A stretch of 64,000 nt of DNA from contig JBGTEJ010000021.1 in NCBI GenBank assembly GCA_041747855.1, forward strand, positions 1 through 64,000, given 5' to 3'. Source of the stretch: ZC4RG35 sp041747855. GTDB lineage: Bacteria > Actinomycetota > Acidimicrobiia > Spongiisociales > ZC4RG35. The notes under the pieces were generated by a model. The model saw only the letters and a list, made by a program, of their open reading frames with translations, searched no databases and was not told the origin of the DNA. How positions within the stretch are numbered: position 1 is the first letter of the stretch; each line of letters begins with the position of its first letter. Of the stretch, positions 8,266-17,360 are shown piece after piece. The translations under genes and the position numbers were made by a program.

Positions 8266-8928
8266 ATGAGCACGATGATCGACGACATTCTCAGTCACTT
8301 ACCTGCTGACGAGCTGGCCGCCCGGCTGGGGACTGATCCCGATACCGCAATGGACGCAGCGCGCCGAGCCTTGCCTGCCCTACTCGGGGGCCTCGATCTA
8401 GAGGTCAAATCCGGCAAGGCTGACGTGTTGGGCGCCGCGGCCCTCAAGGACCACGATCCCGGCCGCCTCAATCATGTCAACCCCCTCTCGCTGGTCGACT
8501 TCGCGGACGGTGAGAAGATCGTCGGCCACATGTTCGGGAACAACCGCGGGGATGTGGAGCAGCGACTCGGTGCGACCGGCAAGGCCGACGCGGGCATCTT
8601 CTCCAAGCTCCTGCCCATGCTTGCGCCGCTGGTGATGTCATGGCTCGCCGGTCGGATGAAGGACAAGACCGGTTCCAGCACTGCGGGGGGCGGCGGTGGC
8701 GGTCTCGGCGACCTGCTCGGGGGTGTTCTCGGTGGACGCGGAGGAGCCTCCAGTGGGAGTGGCAGCGGTGGCGGTCTGGGCGACCTGCTTGGAGGAATCC
8801 TCGGGGGCGAGAAGGAGAAGGGCAAGCAGGCAATGCCCGACCTCGGCGCCATCTTCGACATGTTCGGGGGCGGAGATGACAGTAAAGGGGGCGACCTCGA
8901 CATAGGCGACCCCCTCAAACGCCGCTGA
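8266..8928 (+). CDS. DUF937-family protein with glycine-rich C-terminus
   Basis: A 220-residue protein from the ATG at 8266, preceded by GGAAGG. Residues 1-130 follow the DUF937 pattern: an amphipathic helical region, LPALLGGL, and the HVNPLSLVDFADGEKIVGHMFG block, then KLLPMLAPLVMSWLAGRM. The rest contains two near-repeats of GGGLGDLLGG.LGG separated by serine/glycine linkers, and an acidic end. DUF937 proteins have no settled function. The GTG at 8251 would only add five residues. Confidence 0.75.
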   Translation: MSTMIDDILSHLPADELAARLGTDPDTAMDAARRALPALLGGLDLEVKSGKADVLGAAALKDHDPGRLNHVNPLSLVDFADGEKIVGHMFGNNRGDVEQRLGATGKADAGIFSKLLPMLAPLVMSWLAGRMKDKTGSSTAGGGGGGLGDLLGGVLGGRGGASSGSGSGGGLGDLLGGILGGEKEKGKQAMPDLGAIFDMFGGGDDSKGGDLDIGDPLKRR

Positions 8929-9317
8929 CCTCGTTCAGATCCTGCAGCAGGCCCATCCCACTTCCGGCCCCACCGTTGTCCCGCGCCCCTCGATCCCAGC
9001 GAGCGCTGCGCCACGCGAGAGTAGGGAGAGAGCCGCGGCTCTACCGGGGTTTGGGCGATCCCCCGGTCCGGGAGTGCTCCGGGGGTGAACTTGAACTCAA
9101 CCTCCGAGGACTCCGAGGAGGTCAGCAGAACCGGATTAACAGTCCGTAGAACCCCCTGGTGCCTAGTGCTCCCCCGTCGGTTAGAAACCCTTTAGGGACC
9201 TCATCGTCCGGGCGTCCGACACCCACGTTGTAACGGTCTGATTTTATATGACCCGTCCGGTTCCCTACCGAGCGATGCATCGGCCCATCGGCTGCCGCAC
9301 CTGACACACCACGCTGA
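8929..9317. other. Gene-free stretch with a weak hairpin
   Basis: No coding frame here looks real. A 7-bp stem CCCCCGG (9060-9066) with CCGGGGG (9079-9085), and a smaller ACCTCC/GGAGGT stem at 9100-9122, may end transcripts from the DUF937 gene. Nothing else was recognised. Confidence 0.4.
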
Positions 9318-9764
9318 TCAGCGGGTGGCTTGGCTCTCCAGGATGCCCTTTAAGGTTTCCAGTTCGGCCTGCTCGGTCTTCCGCAGTTCTCCGCGCACCA
9401 GCGGTTCCAGCAGCTTTCGCAATCCCTTCAATGTGACCTGTCCGGCGGCTCGCACGCGGGTGGACTCCGGTCCCAGCGGCTCGAACCCGAACATCCCGTC
9501 CCAGACGATCGGCGACGCCGAAACAGTCTTGAAGGTCCAATTGCGATCCGTCTCCCATCCAATGGTTTCGAAGTCAATCTGCGATTTCATCGGCCACTTG
9601 CCCATCTCGAGTTGCACCCGGGTCCCCAAGCCGACCGGTCCGTTCGACAGCCGTTTCACCGTCGTAACGTCGGACCACCGAGGGAAATTCTCGAACGTCG
9701 TGGCAAAGTCGAACACTTCGCCGACCGGGCGGTTAATAACGATCTCACCGTTGTAGGTGATCAT
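9318..9764 (-). CDS. SRPBCC-family protein (polyketide cyclase/START fold)
   Basis: A 148-residue protein of the polyketide cyclase/dehydrase family: N-terminal strand NGEIVINRPVGEVFDFATTFENFPRWSD, a central sheet, and a long C-terminal helix (LRKLLEPLVRGELRKTEQAELETLKGIL). Members bind small hydrophobic ligands in a helix-grip pocket; ligand and role are unknown. AAGGAGAG lies about seven bases upstream of the ATG. It is divergent from the DUF2652 gene, whose C-terminal half also looks SRPBCC-like. Confidence 0.85.
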   Translation of the reverse strand: MITYNGEIVINRPVGEVFDFATTFENFPRWSDVTTVKRLSNGPVGLGTRVQLEMGKWPMKSQIDFETIGWETDRNWTFKTVSASPIVWDGMFGFEPLGPESTRVRAAGQVTLKGLRKLLEPLVRGELRKTEQAELETLKGILESQATR

Positions 9765-9910
9765 GAAGCTCTCCTTCCTAGGGGACGAACTCCAGCGTTA
9801 CCGAATTTTGGTTTCGATGCATGGGGAGGATTACCCGTTTGGCTTCCCGATTCCTTGAAATGGGGAATTCTCCTGATGCTCAGGTACCGCACTTAGGCCA
9901 GCATGTCGTC

Positions 9911-10906
9911 ATGAGCAAAGCCTTAGGTTCATCCGCGGTCGCAAGCGGCACGCTTCTCATCGCCGACATTTCCGGCTACACGCAATATCTGGCCGGCGCC
10001 GACCTCGATCATGCGCCGGCGATTGCCACCGATCTCCTCACCCGGGTGGTCGAGGCCATCCGGGTGCTTTTCTCAGTCAACAAGGTGGAAGGCGATGCTG
10101 TCTTCGCGTATTCTTGTGAACCCGCCCTGACCGGCTCCGAGTTGCTCGATGTGGTCGACGGAACGTACGCAGCCTTTCGTCGCCGGTTGCTCAGCGTCGG
10201 TCAGGCCACCTCGTGTGGGTGTCCGGCCTGCGGCATGGTTCCCGGCCTTGACCTGAAGGTGATTGCACACACCGGGGTCTTCAGCCGTCAGCAGATCGCA
10301 GGCCGAACAGAGCTCGTAGGCAAGGACGTGATAATTGCCCATCGCCTGCTCAAGAACAACCTCGAGTTCGCGGGAGTCGCCCCCGGATACTTGATCGTGA
10401 CCGACTCATGCGTGCAGTCTTTAGGGATCGACCCCGCCGGGGCTGGCTTGATGCCGCACAGCGAGCATTACCCCCATCTGGGCGAGATCAGGGGGTGGGT
10501 AGGGAACCTCCAGAAACGACTCGATGATCAACCGAGGTGGGAGAGCCCGGCGGCCGCCTTCTACGAATCAAGGTATCTGATGGCGGGCACACCGGCCGAC
10601 GTCTGGAACGCACTTGCCCCCGGCCGCAGCGACTCGTGTGTCACCAGCCGACTCTCGACGATTCACGAGGTGATCGAGTGGAGACCCTTCGAACGGCTGG
10701 TGGTGGAGGTCAAGGCTGCTGAGGCCAACCTTCTGCACGAGGTGGCGCTTGATCAACAGGGGGACGGCACGCTGGCGATAGTGAGATGGTACCGAGGACG
10801 CCGTCGGCCTAATGCCCCCCCGTGGAAGGAGATCGAGTCACGTCTGGCCCAAACCACCTCAGCCGGCCTCGAAAAGGCGCGGGACCGGTTCGCCCGAGCC
10901 GGCTGA
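9911..10906 (+). CDS. DUF2652 cyclase-like protein with C-terminal SRPBCC-like domain
   Basis: A 331-residue product from the ATG at 9911; the longer reading from 9821 adds an unlikely leader. GTLLIADISGYTQYL at the N-terminus and VEGDAVFAY are the class III nucleotide-cyclase-like blocks of DUF2652, with two aspartates at the metal positions. A CGCPAC pair occurs near residue 102. Residues about 220-330 (YLMAGTPADVWNAL…, HEVIEWRPFERLVV) resemble an SRPBCC ligand-binding module. DUF2652 proteins are not known to make cyclic nucleotides; cyclase activity is possible but unproven. Confidence 0.72.
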   Translation: MSKALGSSAVASGTLLIADISGYTQYLAGADLDHAPAIATDLLTRVVEAIRVLFSVNKVEGDAVFAYSCEPALTGSELLDVVDGTYAAFRRRLLSVGQATSCGCPACGMVPGLDLKVIAHTGVFSRQQIAGRTELVGKDVIIAHRLLKNNLEFAGVAPGYLIVTDSCVQSLGIDPAGAGLMPHSEHYPHLGEIRGWVGNLQKRLDDQPRWESPAAAFYESRYLMAGTPADVWNALAPGRSDSCVTSRLSTIHEVIEWRPFERLVVEVKAAEANLLHEVALDQQGDGTLAIVRWYRGRRRPNAPPWKEIESRLAQTTSAGLEKARDRFARAG

Positions 10907-10953
10907 TTCATCAAGGGTTCCGGGAGCCCAAATTCTCGATAGAGTCGCCGGGA

Positions 10954-12576
10954 ATGCAGCCGCTCCCGGTTGACCTTGCGGCCGGTTTCACGGCGCTTCA
11001 CACGGGCAATTGGCAGGAAGCCAGGTCCGTCTTTGAAGCGACGCTCCTTGAAAGCGAAACCGCGGAAGCTCTTGAGGGTTTGTCACAAGTCTGGTGGTGG
11101 GCGGGCGACGAGGACAAGGCGGTGGCCTTGCGTCAGAAGGCCCACACGGCATTCCGTCGTCAGGGTGATCGAGTGCGAGCGGTGCGGTGCGCTCTTTGGG
11201 TGTCGGACGAATACCGCAGCGTGTTCGGTGACCAGGCGGCGGCCAACGGTTGGTTCACTCGGGCCCAGAGGCTGCTCGATGATCCATCGGCGGCGCCAGC
11301 ATCGGGTTGGGTGGCGTTGGCCAGGGCGAGCCGGACCACCGATCCGATCGACGCCGAAGCTCAGGCCCGTCTCGCCCTGGCCGAAGCCGAGCGTTGGTCC
11401 GACACGGAATTAGAGGCGTACGCACTGGCCCAGCTCGGCCTGGCCCGAGTGACCCAGGGTGCCGTGAAGGAGGGCATATCGCATCTCGACGAGGCCATGG
11501 CCATCGCCACCTCACAGGACAACCCGGTGGTGGCCGGAGACACCGCCTGTTCGCTGATGCAAGCTGCGGAAATGATTGGCGATATTTCCCCTTTCATGGG
11601 CTGGGCGTCGCTGATCGAGCGATACATGGTCCAGCTCGGACACAGTGCCCTCATTGCCTCGTGCGGCACATGCTGCGGGGAGGTGTTCGCGGCCAATGGG
11701 AACTGGGCCGGAGCCGAGACCGAACTGCTACGGACAATCACCGCCCTCCAGCAAAGCGGGCACCGATCGCGATGCTCACACCCCGCAGCCGCCCTCGCTT
11801 CACTACGAATCCGGCAAGGACGTCTGGAAGAGGCGGAGACGATCCTCGCGCCATTCGCCAACCTGCCGGAGACCATCGGGCCCGCGGCGGCGTTGCTGAT
11901 CGCCCAGGGCCATCCCGCACCGGCCGTCACCCTGCTGGGCCGGCGTCTGACCGCGATTGGCGACAATAACCTTCGCTCTGTTCCGTTGCTCTCGCTTCTG
12001 GCAGAGGCCATGGCGTTGCGCGGCGACCGCGAGGGCGCCAGCCAAGCCGCTGCCAGGCTGGAGGGGATCGCCACTGCAAGCGGGCTAGACCGGATCAAAG
12101 GCCTGGCCCTGCTGGCCCGGGCCCGAAGTTACTCGGCAAATCCAGTGCGGGCGGTGCCTCTCTACGAGGAGGCGATCGGCCTTTTCGACGCCATCAAAGC
12201 TCCCCTCGAGGCTGCCATCTCCCGGGTCGAACTCGCCCAACTGGTGATGGCGACGGATCGCGAAGTGGCGGTGGCTGAAACCCGTGCCGCCCTCGGCGCC
12301 CTCGACCGACTCGGCGCCACTCATGAGGCCGACCGGGCAGCGGCCTTACTTCGCAGCCTGGGAGTGCGGGGACAGACCGGAGCCAAAGGCAAAGAACGGC
12401 TGACTGAACGGGAGACCGAGGTTCTTGATCTGGTGGCGCGGGGAATGACAAATTCCGAGATCGCCGAGCGGCTATTTATAAGCCAGAAGACCGCTGCCAA
12501 CCATGTCAGCAACATCCTGATGAAGCTCGGTGTGAGAAGCCGCACCGAGGCAGCGTCGGTGGCTTTGAGGAGCTGA
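10954..12576 (+). CDS. LuxR-family regulator with TPR repeats
   Basis: A 540-residue protein from the ATG at 10954. Residues about 1-460 are helical pairs of TPR type (GFTALHTGNWQEARSVFEATL…). The last 60 residues are a LuxR/GerE helix-turn-helix: LTERETEVLDLVARGMTNSE, then AERLFISQKTAANHVSNIL, then KLGVRSRTEAA. There is no P-loop ATPase domain, so it is a shortened relative of the LAL regulators. It follows the DUF2652 gene by 47 bases in the same direction and may be co-transcribed with it. Confidence 0.85.
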   Translation: MQPLPVDLAAGFTALHTGNWQEARSVFEATLLESETAEALEGLSQVWWWAGDEDKAVALRQKAHTAFRRQGDRVRAVRCALWVSDEYRSVFGDQAAANGWFTRAQRLLDDPSAAPASGWVALARASRTTDPIDAEAQARLALAEAERWSDTELEAYALAQLGLARVTQGAVKEGISHLDEAMAIATSQDNPVVAGDTACSLMQAAEMIGDISPFMGWASLIERYMVQLGHSALIASCGTCCGEVFAANGNWAGAETELLRTITALQQSGHRSRCSHPAAALASLRIRQGRLEEAETILAPFANLPETIGPAAALLIAQGHPAPAVTLLGRRLTAIGDNNLRSVPLLSLLAEAMALRGDREGASQAAARLEGIATASGLDRIKGLALLARARSYSANPVRAVPLYEEAIGLFDAIKAPLEAAISRVELAQLVMATDREVAVAETRAALGALDRLGATHEADRAAALLRSLGVRGQTGAKGKERLTERETEVLDLVARGMTNSEIAERLFISQKTAANHVSNILMKLGVRSRTEAASVALRS

Positions 12577-12854
12577 GTCAGCGCTGGAATCCGTGGCGAT
12601 GCAAGGCCTAGTCGATCCGGGTCGCTGTAAGCGCCCGACGGGTGACCCCGGTTAGGACCTGGGTTGAGCTTTGCCGAGGGCCCTGAGGATCGGTGTTCGG
12701 GCTGCGACGCGTCCCACTTCCCTAAGGCCCCAGACCGAGTTCGAATGGCTGTGGTCGGCCTCGAGGTGGACTTACTGATGTCTAGCGCCGGCCACCTCAC
12801 GAGGCTCAGATAGTCCAGGACAGACCATCAGGTCCCGTTTCCCTAAGGGCGAGT

Positions 12855-13124
12855 TCAGCGTGATCGGTAGACGCGTGAGCGATGGTCGATCCGAACTACC
12901 TCGACGGTCCCGGCCTCCTCGTTCACTCGGTAGATGATCCGATAGACGCCGCGCCTTGCAGCGAGGTATCCGCTCAGCTCTCGGAGTAGGGGCTTGCCGA
13001 CTCGGTGTGGGTCATCGACCAAAGGTCCGACCATGAAGTCGACTATGGCGGATGCGACCTTGGGCGGAAGTCGATTGAGCCCACGTTCGGCTGATGCTGC
13101 CACCACCAGCCTCCACCGGATCAT
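12855..13124 (-). CDS. RelE-family toxin
   Basis: An 89-residue RelE/ParE-fold protein: basic N-terminus (RLVVAASAERGLNRLPPKVASAIVDFM), KPLLRELSGYLAARRGVYRIIYRVNEEAGTVEVVRIDHR, ending in RVYRSR. The conserved Arg in YRIIYRV and the C-terminal Tyr are catalytic positions in RelE mRNA interferases. The start overlaps the antitoxin stop by four bases. Confidence 0.92.
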   Translation of the reverse strand: MIRWRLVVAASAERGLNRLPPKVASAIVDFMVGPLVDDPHRVGKPLLRELSGYLAARRGVYRIIYRVNEEAGTVEVVRIDHRSRVYRSR

Positions 13125-13396
13125 TCTTTAAGATACTTCTCTCGAAGCTCCGCGGCGCTCACTGACTTCCCGGTGTCGATCTCATGCTGCGCCTTTTGGA
13201 TTTCGTCGAGGGCTCCCGGAGTGGAGAGAAGGTCCAAGGTCTCTTCCATTGACTCGAGGTCGTCCGGGCTCAGTAGCACAGCGGCAGGCCGCCCGCGTTT
13301 GGTGACCACTACTCGTTCGTGGTGGTGTTCCACTCGATCCACCATCTCCGAAAGGCGCTTCTTGACCTCGGCTAGCGGGAAAGTCGCATCAGTCAT
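13121..13396 (-). CDS. YefM/Phd-family antitoxin
   Basis: A 91-residue antitoxin from the ATG at 13396: FPLAEVKKRLSEMVDRVEHHHERVVVTKRGRPAAVLLSPDDLESMEETLDLLS is the Phd/YefM N-terminal DNA-binding fold, and the tail wraps the toxin. A TAGAAT sequence at 13409-13404 is spaced so that transcription would begin at or near this ATG, suggesting a leaderless message; the ATG at 13402 would then be too close to the -10 box. It precedes and overlaps RelE. Confidence 0.9.
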   Translation of the reverse strand: MTDATFPLAEVKKRLSEMVDRVEHHHERVVVTKRGRPAAVLLSPDDLESMEETLDLLSTPGALDEIQKAQHEIDTGKSVSAAELREKYLKE

Positions 13397-13536
13397 GACC
13401 ATAATTCTAGTCACGGTTTGAGATCGACTGTGAAGAGTCATTCCAGTGTTCGTCCCGGTTCCCTAGGGCACGCGGCTCGAAGAAGCCGGGATCCTGATGG
13501 AACGGCCTTTTGCTCGGAAGCGGAGGGGTCGGCCCC

Positions 13537-13587
13537 GTCGAATGTTTGCGGCGACTGAGCTGATCGACCTTCTGGCCTGACCAGCAG
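13537..13587 (+). repeat. 51-bp dispersed repeat A, copy 1
   Basis: Matches 19106-19156 at 47 of 51 bases in the same orientation. It contains ATGTTTGCGGCGACTGAGC, which reads MFAATELIDLLA before a stop. The two copies flank the cyanophycin genes. It may be the start of a decayed gene or the end of a mobile element; neither is identified. Confidence 0.8.
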
Positions 13588-13653
13588 CAGCACCGGTTTC
13601 TCCTGCGGCCCCCGGTTCCGGGTCAGCGTGTGAGACCGAGGTACGATAGAGGT

Positions 13654-14502
13654 ATGAGGGAAGAAGCGGTCAGCCGTGGCGATCTGGTACTCATCGGAGG
13701 CGCCGAAGACAAGGTGGGGCCGAAGAAAATCCTGCAGCGCTTCATCGATCTCGCCGGAGCATCCGACTCCCGGATCGTGGTCCTCGCCACCGCCTCCTCG
13801 CTGGGCGAGTCGATAGTCGAGGTATATCACAGCCTGTTCACCGGGATGGGCGCCGCCGAGGTGACCGGTCTGATGCCGATGGGCCGGTCGGAGGCTAATG
13901 CCGAGTCCACTACGGCGGCCCTCGACGGGGCTACCGGTGTCTTCATGACCGGCGGTAACCAGTCGAAGCTGACCTCGGTGGTGGCCGGGACCGCCTTGGG
14001 GCGGAAACTGGTCGAGATGAACCGGTCGGGAACGGTAGTAGGAGGCACCTCGGCGGGTGCCAGTGCGATCAGCTCACACATGGTGGCGTTCGGGCCTTCC
14101 GGCGACGTCCCCAAACAGCGGATGGGCCAGATGAGCGCCGGGCTTGGTCTGCTCCACGACGTGATCATCGATCAGCATTTCAGTAAGCGAAACCGGATCG
14201 GAAGACTTCTCTCCCTCGTCGCTCACTCCCCGATGCTTCTCGGTATCGGGCTGGACGAGGACACCGCGGTGATAGTCGACTCCGATGACATCATCGACGT
14301 CGTTGGCAGAGGGGCGGCGTTCATCGTCGACGGCTCACATATCCAGACCGACGCCTTTCGCGTCAAGCGTTACGATCCCCTGATGGTATCGGGCGCCATC
14401 CTCCACTCTCTGCCCGCAGGGTCTCGTTTCGACCTTCGCCTGCGCAACCTGGTCTCCGCACCTCCGCGGGACGACCGCTTCCTGGCGGCGGAGGACCGGT
14501 GA
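13654..14502 (+). CDS. cphB: Cyanophycinase
   Basis: A 282-residue peptidase S51 protein from the ATG at 13654. The nucleophile serine lies in GTSAGAS at Ser133, the preceding GGNQ (101-104) and the later DQHFSKRNRIGRL block are hallmarks of cyanophycinase. It cuts the Asp-Arg polymer cyanophycin to beta-Asp-Arg dipeptides in the cytoplasm. It lies 61 bases before cyanophycin synthetase in the same direction, so polymer synthesis and breakdown are encoded together. Confidence 0.93.
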   Translation: MREEAVSRGDLVLIGGAEDKVGPKKILQRFIDLAGASDSRIVVLATASSLGESIVEVYHSLFTGMGAAEVTGLMPMGRSEANAESTTAALDGATGVFMTGGNQSKLTSVVAGTALGRKLVEMNRSGTVVGGTSAGASAISSHMVAFGPSGDVPKQRMGQMSAGLGLLHDVIIDQHFSKRNRIGRLLSLVAHSPMLLGIGLDEDTAVIVDSDDIIDVVGRGAAFIVDGSHIQTDAFRVKRYDPLMVSGAILHSLPAGSRFDLRLRNLVSAPPRDDRFLAAEDR

Positions 14503-14563
14503 ACGGTAAGCCTGGCCGCGAGTTCGAACAGGCCTCCTGAGAGGAATAGGCGAGGCGGAGTAG

Positions 14564-17257
14564 ATGTCCGAAGAGAGTGCTCCCCGACCGGACCTGGTCA
14601 TCCTGGAGCGTCAGGTCTACCTCGGTCCAAACTACTGGTCCTACCGTCCCTGCGTCAGGCTCCTCGTCGACCTCCGCTCCCTCGAGGACTTCCCCTCGAA
14701 CAAGCTCGACGGATTCACCGACCGACTGCTGGAGCTACTCCCCGGCCTCAAAGACCACACCTGTTCCCGCGAGACGCCCGGAGGATTTGTGGAGCGTCTC
14801 CGCGAGGGCACCTGGGCCGGCCATGTCGCCGAGCACATCGCTCTGGAGCTGCAGCGCTACACCGGTGCCGCCGTATACCGGGGGAAGACCAGGGGAGCGG
14901 GGGCCCGTGGCCGGTACAACGTGATCTACGGCTATCGCGACGAGGAAGTTGCGCTCCAAGCCGGCGACCTCTCGGTGAAAATCGTCAACCATCTGGTGGC
15001 CCCCGACGAGGTCGCCTTGCACTTCGGCGAAGGTGTCAAGGACCTGATCGACACAGCGGACAGAGTCGCCTTCGGACCCTCCACTCAAGCGATCATCGAC
15101 GAGGCAGCCTCCAGGGATATCCCCTATCTGCGTCTCGACAAGCATTCCCTGGTCCAGCTGGGCCAGGGGGTCCATCAGAAGCGGATTCGCGCCGCCATCA
15201 CCTCCCAGACCTCCTGGTTGGCTGTCGACATAGCCAGCGACAAGAGGCTCACTTCCGAGCTTCTGGCCAACGCCGGTCTCCCCGTGCCCCGCGGTCACGA
15301 GGTGCATTCCGAGGAGGAGGCGATCCAAGCGGCGGACCGGCTCGGTTATCCGGTGGCGGTGAAGCCCTCCGACGGCAACCACGGACGGGGGGTGAGCCTG
15401 GGGATCGAGTCCCCTGCTGCGGTCCGAGAGGCTTTCGCCCTCGCCCGGGCAGAAGCCAGGAACGGCGGCGTCATCGTGGAGAACTTCGTCACGGGGAAGG
15501 ACTACCGGGTTCTGGTGATCGGGGGAACCATGGCAGCCCTCGCCGAACGGGTCCCCGCTCAAGTCGTCGGCGATGGCTCGCACACGGTCGAAGAGCTGGT
15601 GACGGAGACCAATCTGGATCCCCGACGGGGGATAGGTCACGAGAAGGTGCTCACCCGGATCGAGCTCGACGAGCTCGCGGTGAAGTTGATTGCCGAACAG
15701 GGATATCAGCTCGACGGAGTGCCTCCGGAGGGCGAGGTGGTAAAGATTCGGCTGACGGCCAACCTATCTACCGGTGGCACCTCGATAGATCGCACCACCG
15801 AGGCACACCCGGAGAACGTGGAGATTGCCGAGGCGGCCGCCCGGGTGGTCGGCCTGGATGTAGCTGGCGTGGATTTCGTGGCACCCGACATCACGCTTCC
15901 GGTACGGGAGACGGGTGGGGCCATCGTCGAGGTGAATGCTGGGCCCGGTTTCCGGATGCACACCCATCCCACCGAAGGTGACCTTCAATACGTGGCGAAG
16001 CCGCTGGTCGACTTGCTCTTTCCGCCCGGGTCGCCGAGCCGCATCCCCATAGTCGCGGTGACTGGGACCAATGGGAAGACCACAACCGTGCGCATGGTCT
16101 CCCACATCCTGAGAGGGACCGGCCGGAAAGTGGGGATGACCTCCACGGACGGGATCATGGTCGACGAGCGTCTCATCATCAGGGGCGACGCCTCAGGCCC
16201 GCGGTCGGCCCGCATGGTGCTGCAGAACCCAGACGTGGACTTCGCGGTCTTCGAGGTGGCCCGGGGTGGGTTGCTCCGGGAAGGCTTGGGTTACGAGCGT
16301 CACGATGTGGGGGTGGTCCTCAACGTCTCATCGGACCATCTCGGGAGACATGGCATCGACACCCTGAAAGATCTCGCCAACTTGAAGCAGGTCGTAGTGG
16401 AGGCGGTGCCGAGGGGAGGCTATTCAGTGCTCAACGCCGACGACCCGCTGGTTGTGGAGATGAGAGGTGCCTCCTCCGGGGAGGTGATCTGGTTCTCAAT
16501 GGACCCGGACAACGAGGTCGTCGCCTCCCACGTGCGCCGTGATGGCTGGGCCGTGGTGCTGGAGAACACCGACCAGGGCGAAGCCATCGTTATCAAGCAA
16601 GGGGCCCGGACCTTGCCGCTGTCCCAGGTTCGCCGTATCCCGGTCACGTTTCGGGGGCGCGCTCGGATGATGGTTGCCAACACCTTGGCGGCGACCGCCG
16701 CCGCGCACGCCGCCGGGATCCACCTCCACGACATCCGGCAGGGTCTGCTCACCTTCACCCCGTCTTACGCCCTCGCCCCGGGTCGGCTCAACATGGTGGA
16801 GGTGGCTGGGGTGACCGTTGTCGTCGACTATGCCCACAATCCCGCCGGTCTGCGGTCGCTGGGTGAGTTCGTGGACAATCTGGCCAGCCCCAGCGCTCCC
16901 GGAGCCCTCGTGGTTCGGCGACGGATCGGGGTCATCGCAATCCCTGGTGACCGCCGGGACCAGGACATGATCGAGATGGGCGAGATCGCAGCAGATCACT
17001 TCGATCAGGTCATCGTCCGGGAGGACCTCGACCGGAGGGGTCGTGACCCGGGCGAGACGGCGAGTGTGGTGATGTCGGGCGTTGAGGCCCGGATGAAAGC
17101 TGGGAAGGGTCGGGCCCGGGTCGTCGAGGTAGTCGAGGACGAGATCGAGGCGGTGCAGCGGGCGTTGAGCCGAGCCCACGAAGGTGACGTCGTCGTGCTC
17201 TGCGTCGACCGTCTCGATGAGGTCTGGGAGTTGCTCGAGCCACATAGTGAAGGCTGA
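14564..17257 (+). CDS. cphA: Cyanophycin synthetase
   Basis: An 897-residue enzyme with all three CphA parts. N domain about 1-165 (VYLGPNYWSYRPCVRLLVDL); ATP-grasp domain about 215-480 (SDKRLTSELLANAGLPVPRG, PVAVKPSDGNHGRGVSLG, EVNAGPGFRMHTHP), which adds Asp to the backbone; Mur-ligase-like domain from about 490 (TGTNGKTTTV near 498-507, VARGGLLREGLG, VDYAHNPAG), which adds Arg to the Asp side chain using ATP. Length fits the family. It makes the cytoplasmic nitrogen-storage polymer. The downstream gene is convergent. Confidence 0.95.
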   Translation: MSEESAPRPDLVILERQVYLGPNYWSYRPCVRLLVDLRSLEDFPSNKLDGFTDRLLELLPGLKDHTCSRETPGGFVERLREGTWAGHVAEHIALELQRYTGAAVYRGKTRGAGARGRYNVIYGYRDEEVALQAGDLSVKIVNHLVAPDEVALHFGEGVKDLIDTADRVAFGPSTQAIIDEAASRDIPYLRLDKHSLVQLGQGVHQKRIRAAITSQTSWLAVDIASDKRLTSELLANAGLPVPRGHEVHSEEEAIQAADRLGYPVAVKPSDGNHGRGVSLGIESPAAVREAFALARAEARNGGVIVENFVTGKDYRVLVIGGTMAALAERVPAQVVGDGSHTVEELVTETNLDPRRGIGHEKVLTRIELDELAVKLIAEQGYQLDGVPPEGEVVKIRLTANLSTGGTSIDRTTEAHPENVEIAEAAARVVGLDVAGVDFVAPDITLPVRETGGAIVEVNAGPGFRMHTHPTEGDLQYVAKPLVDLLFPPGSPSRIPIVAVTGTNGKTTTVRMVSHILRGTGRKVGMTSTDGIMVDERLIIRGDASGPRSARMVLQNPDVDFAVFEVARGGLLREGLGYERHDVGVVLNVSSDHLGRHGIDTLKDLANLKQVVVEAVPRGGYSVLNADDPLVVEMRGASSGEVIWFSMDPDNEVVASHVRRDGWAVVLENTDQGEAIVIKQGARTLPLSQVRRIPVTFRGRARMMVANTLAATAAAHAAGIHLHDIRQGLLTFTPSYALAPGRLNMVEVAGVTVVVDYAHNPAGLRSLGEFVDNLASPSAPGALVVRRRIGVIAIPGDRRDQDMIEMGEIAADHFDQVIVREDLDRRGRDPGETASVVMSGVEARMKAGKGRARVVEVVEDEIEAVQRALSRAHEGDVVVLCVDRLDEVWELLEPHSEG

Positions 17258-17360
17258 TCCACTGGGGTTGCCGTCGGTCGACACCCACGCCGGAGTACGC
17301 GAACGGTCCGGGCTGCACAGGTCGAATAGCAGACCATCGGGAGAGTGATGGTTGGCTGGG

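Noticed and set aside
8686..8816. Glycine-rich near-repeats as a possible repeat element
   Set aside because: They are part of the DUF937 protein C-terminus in frame; a coding low-complexity tail explains them.
14735..15640. Minus-strand 301-residue frame within cphA
   Set aside because: Fully inside cyanophycin synthetase; no motif, typical shadow.
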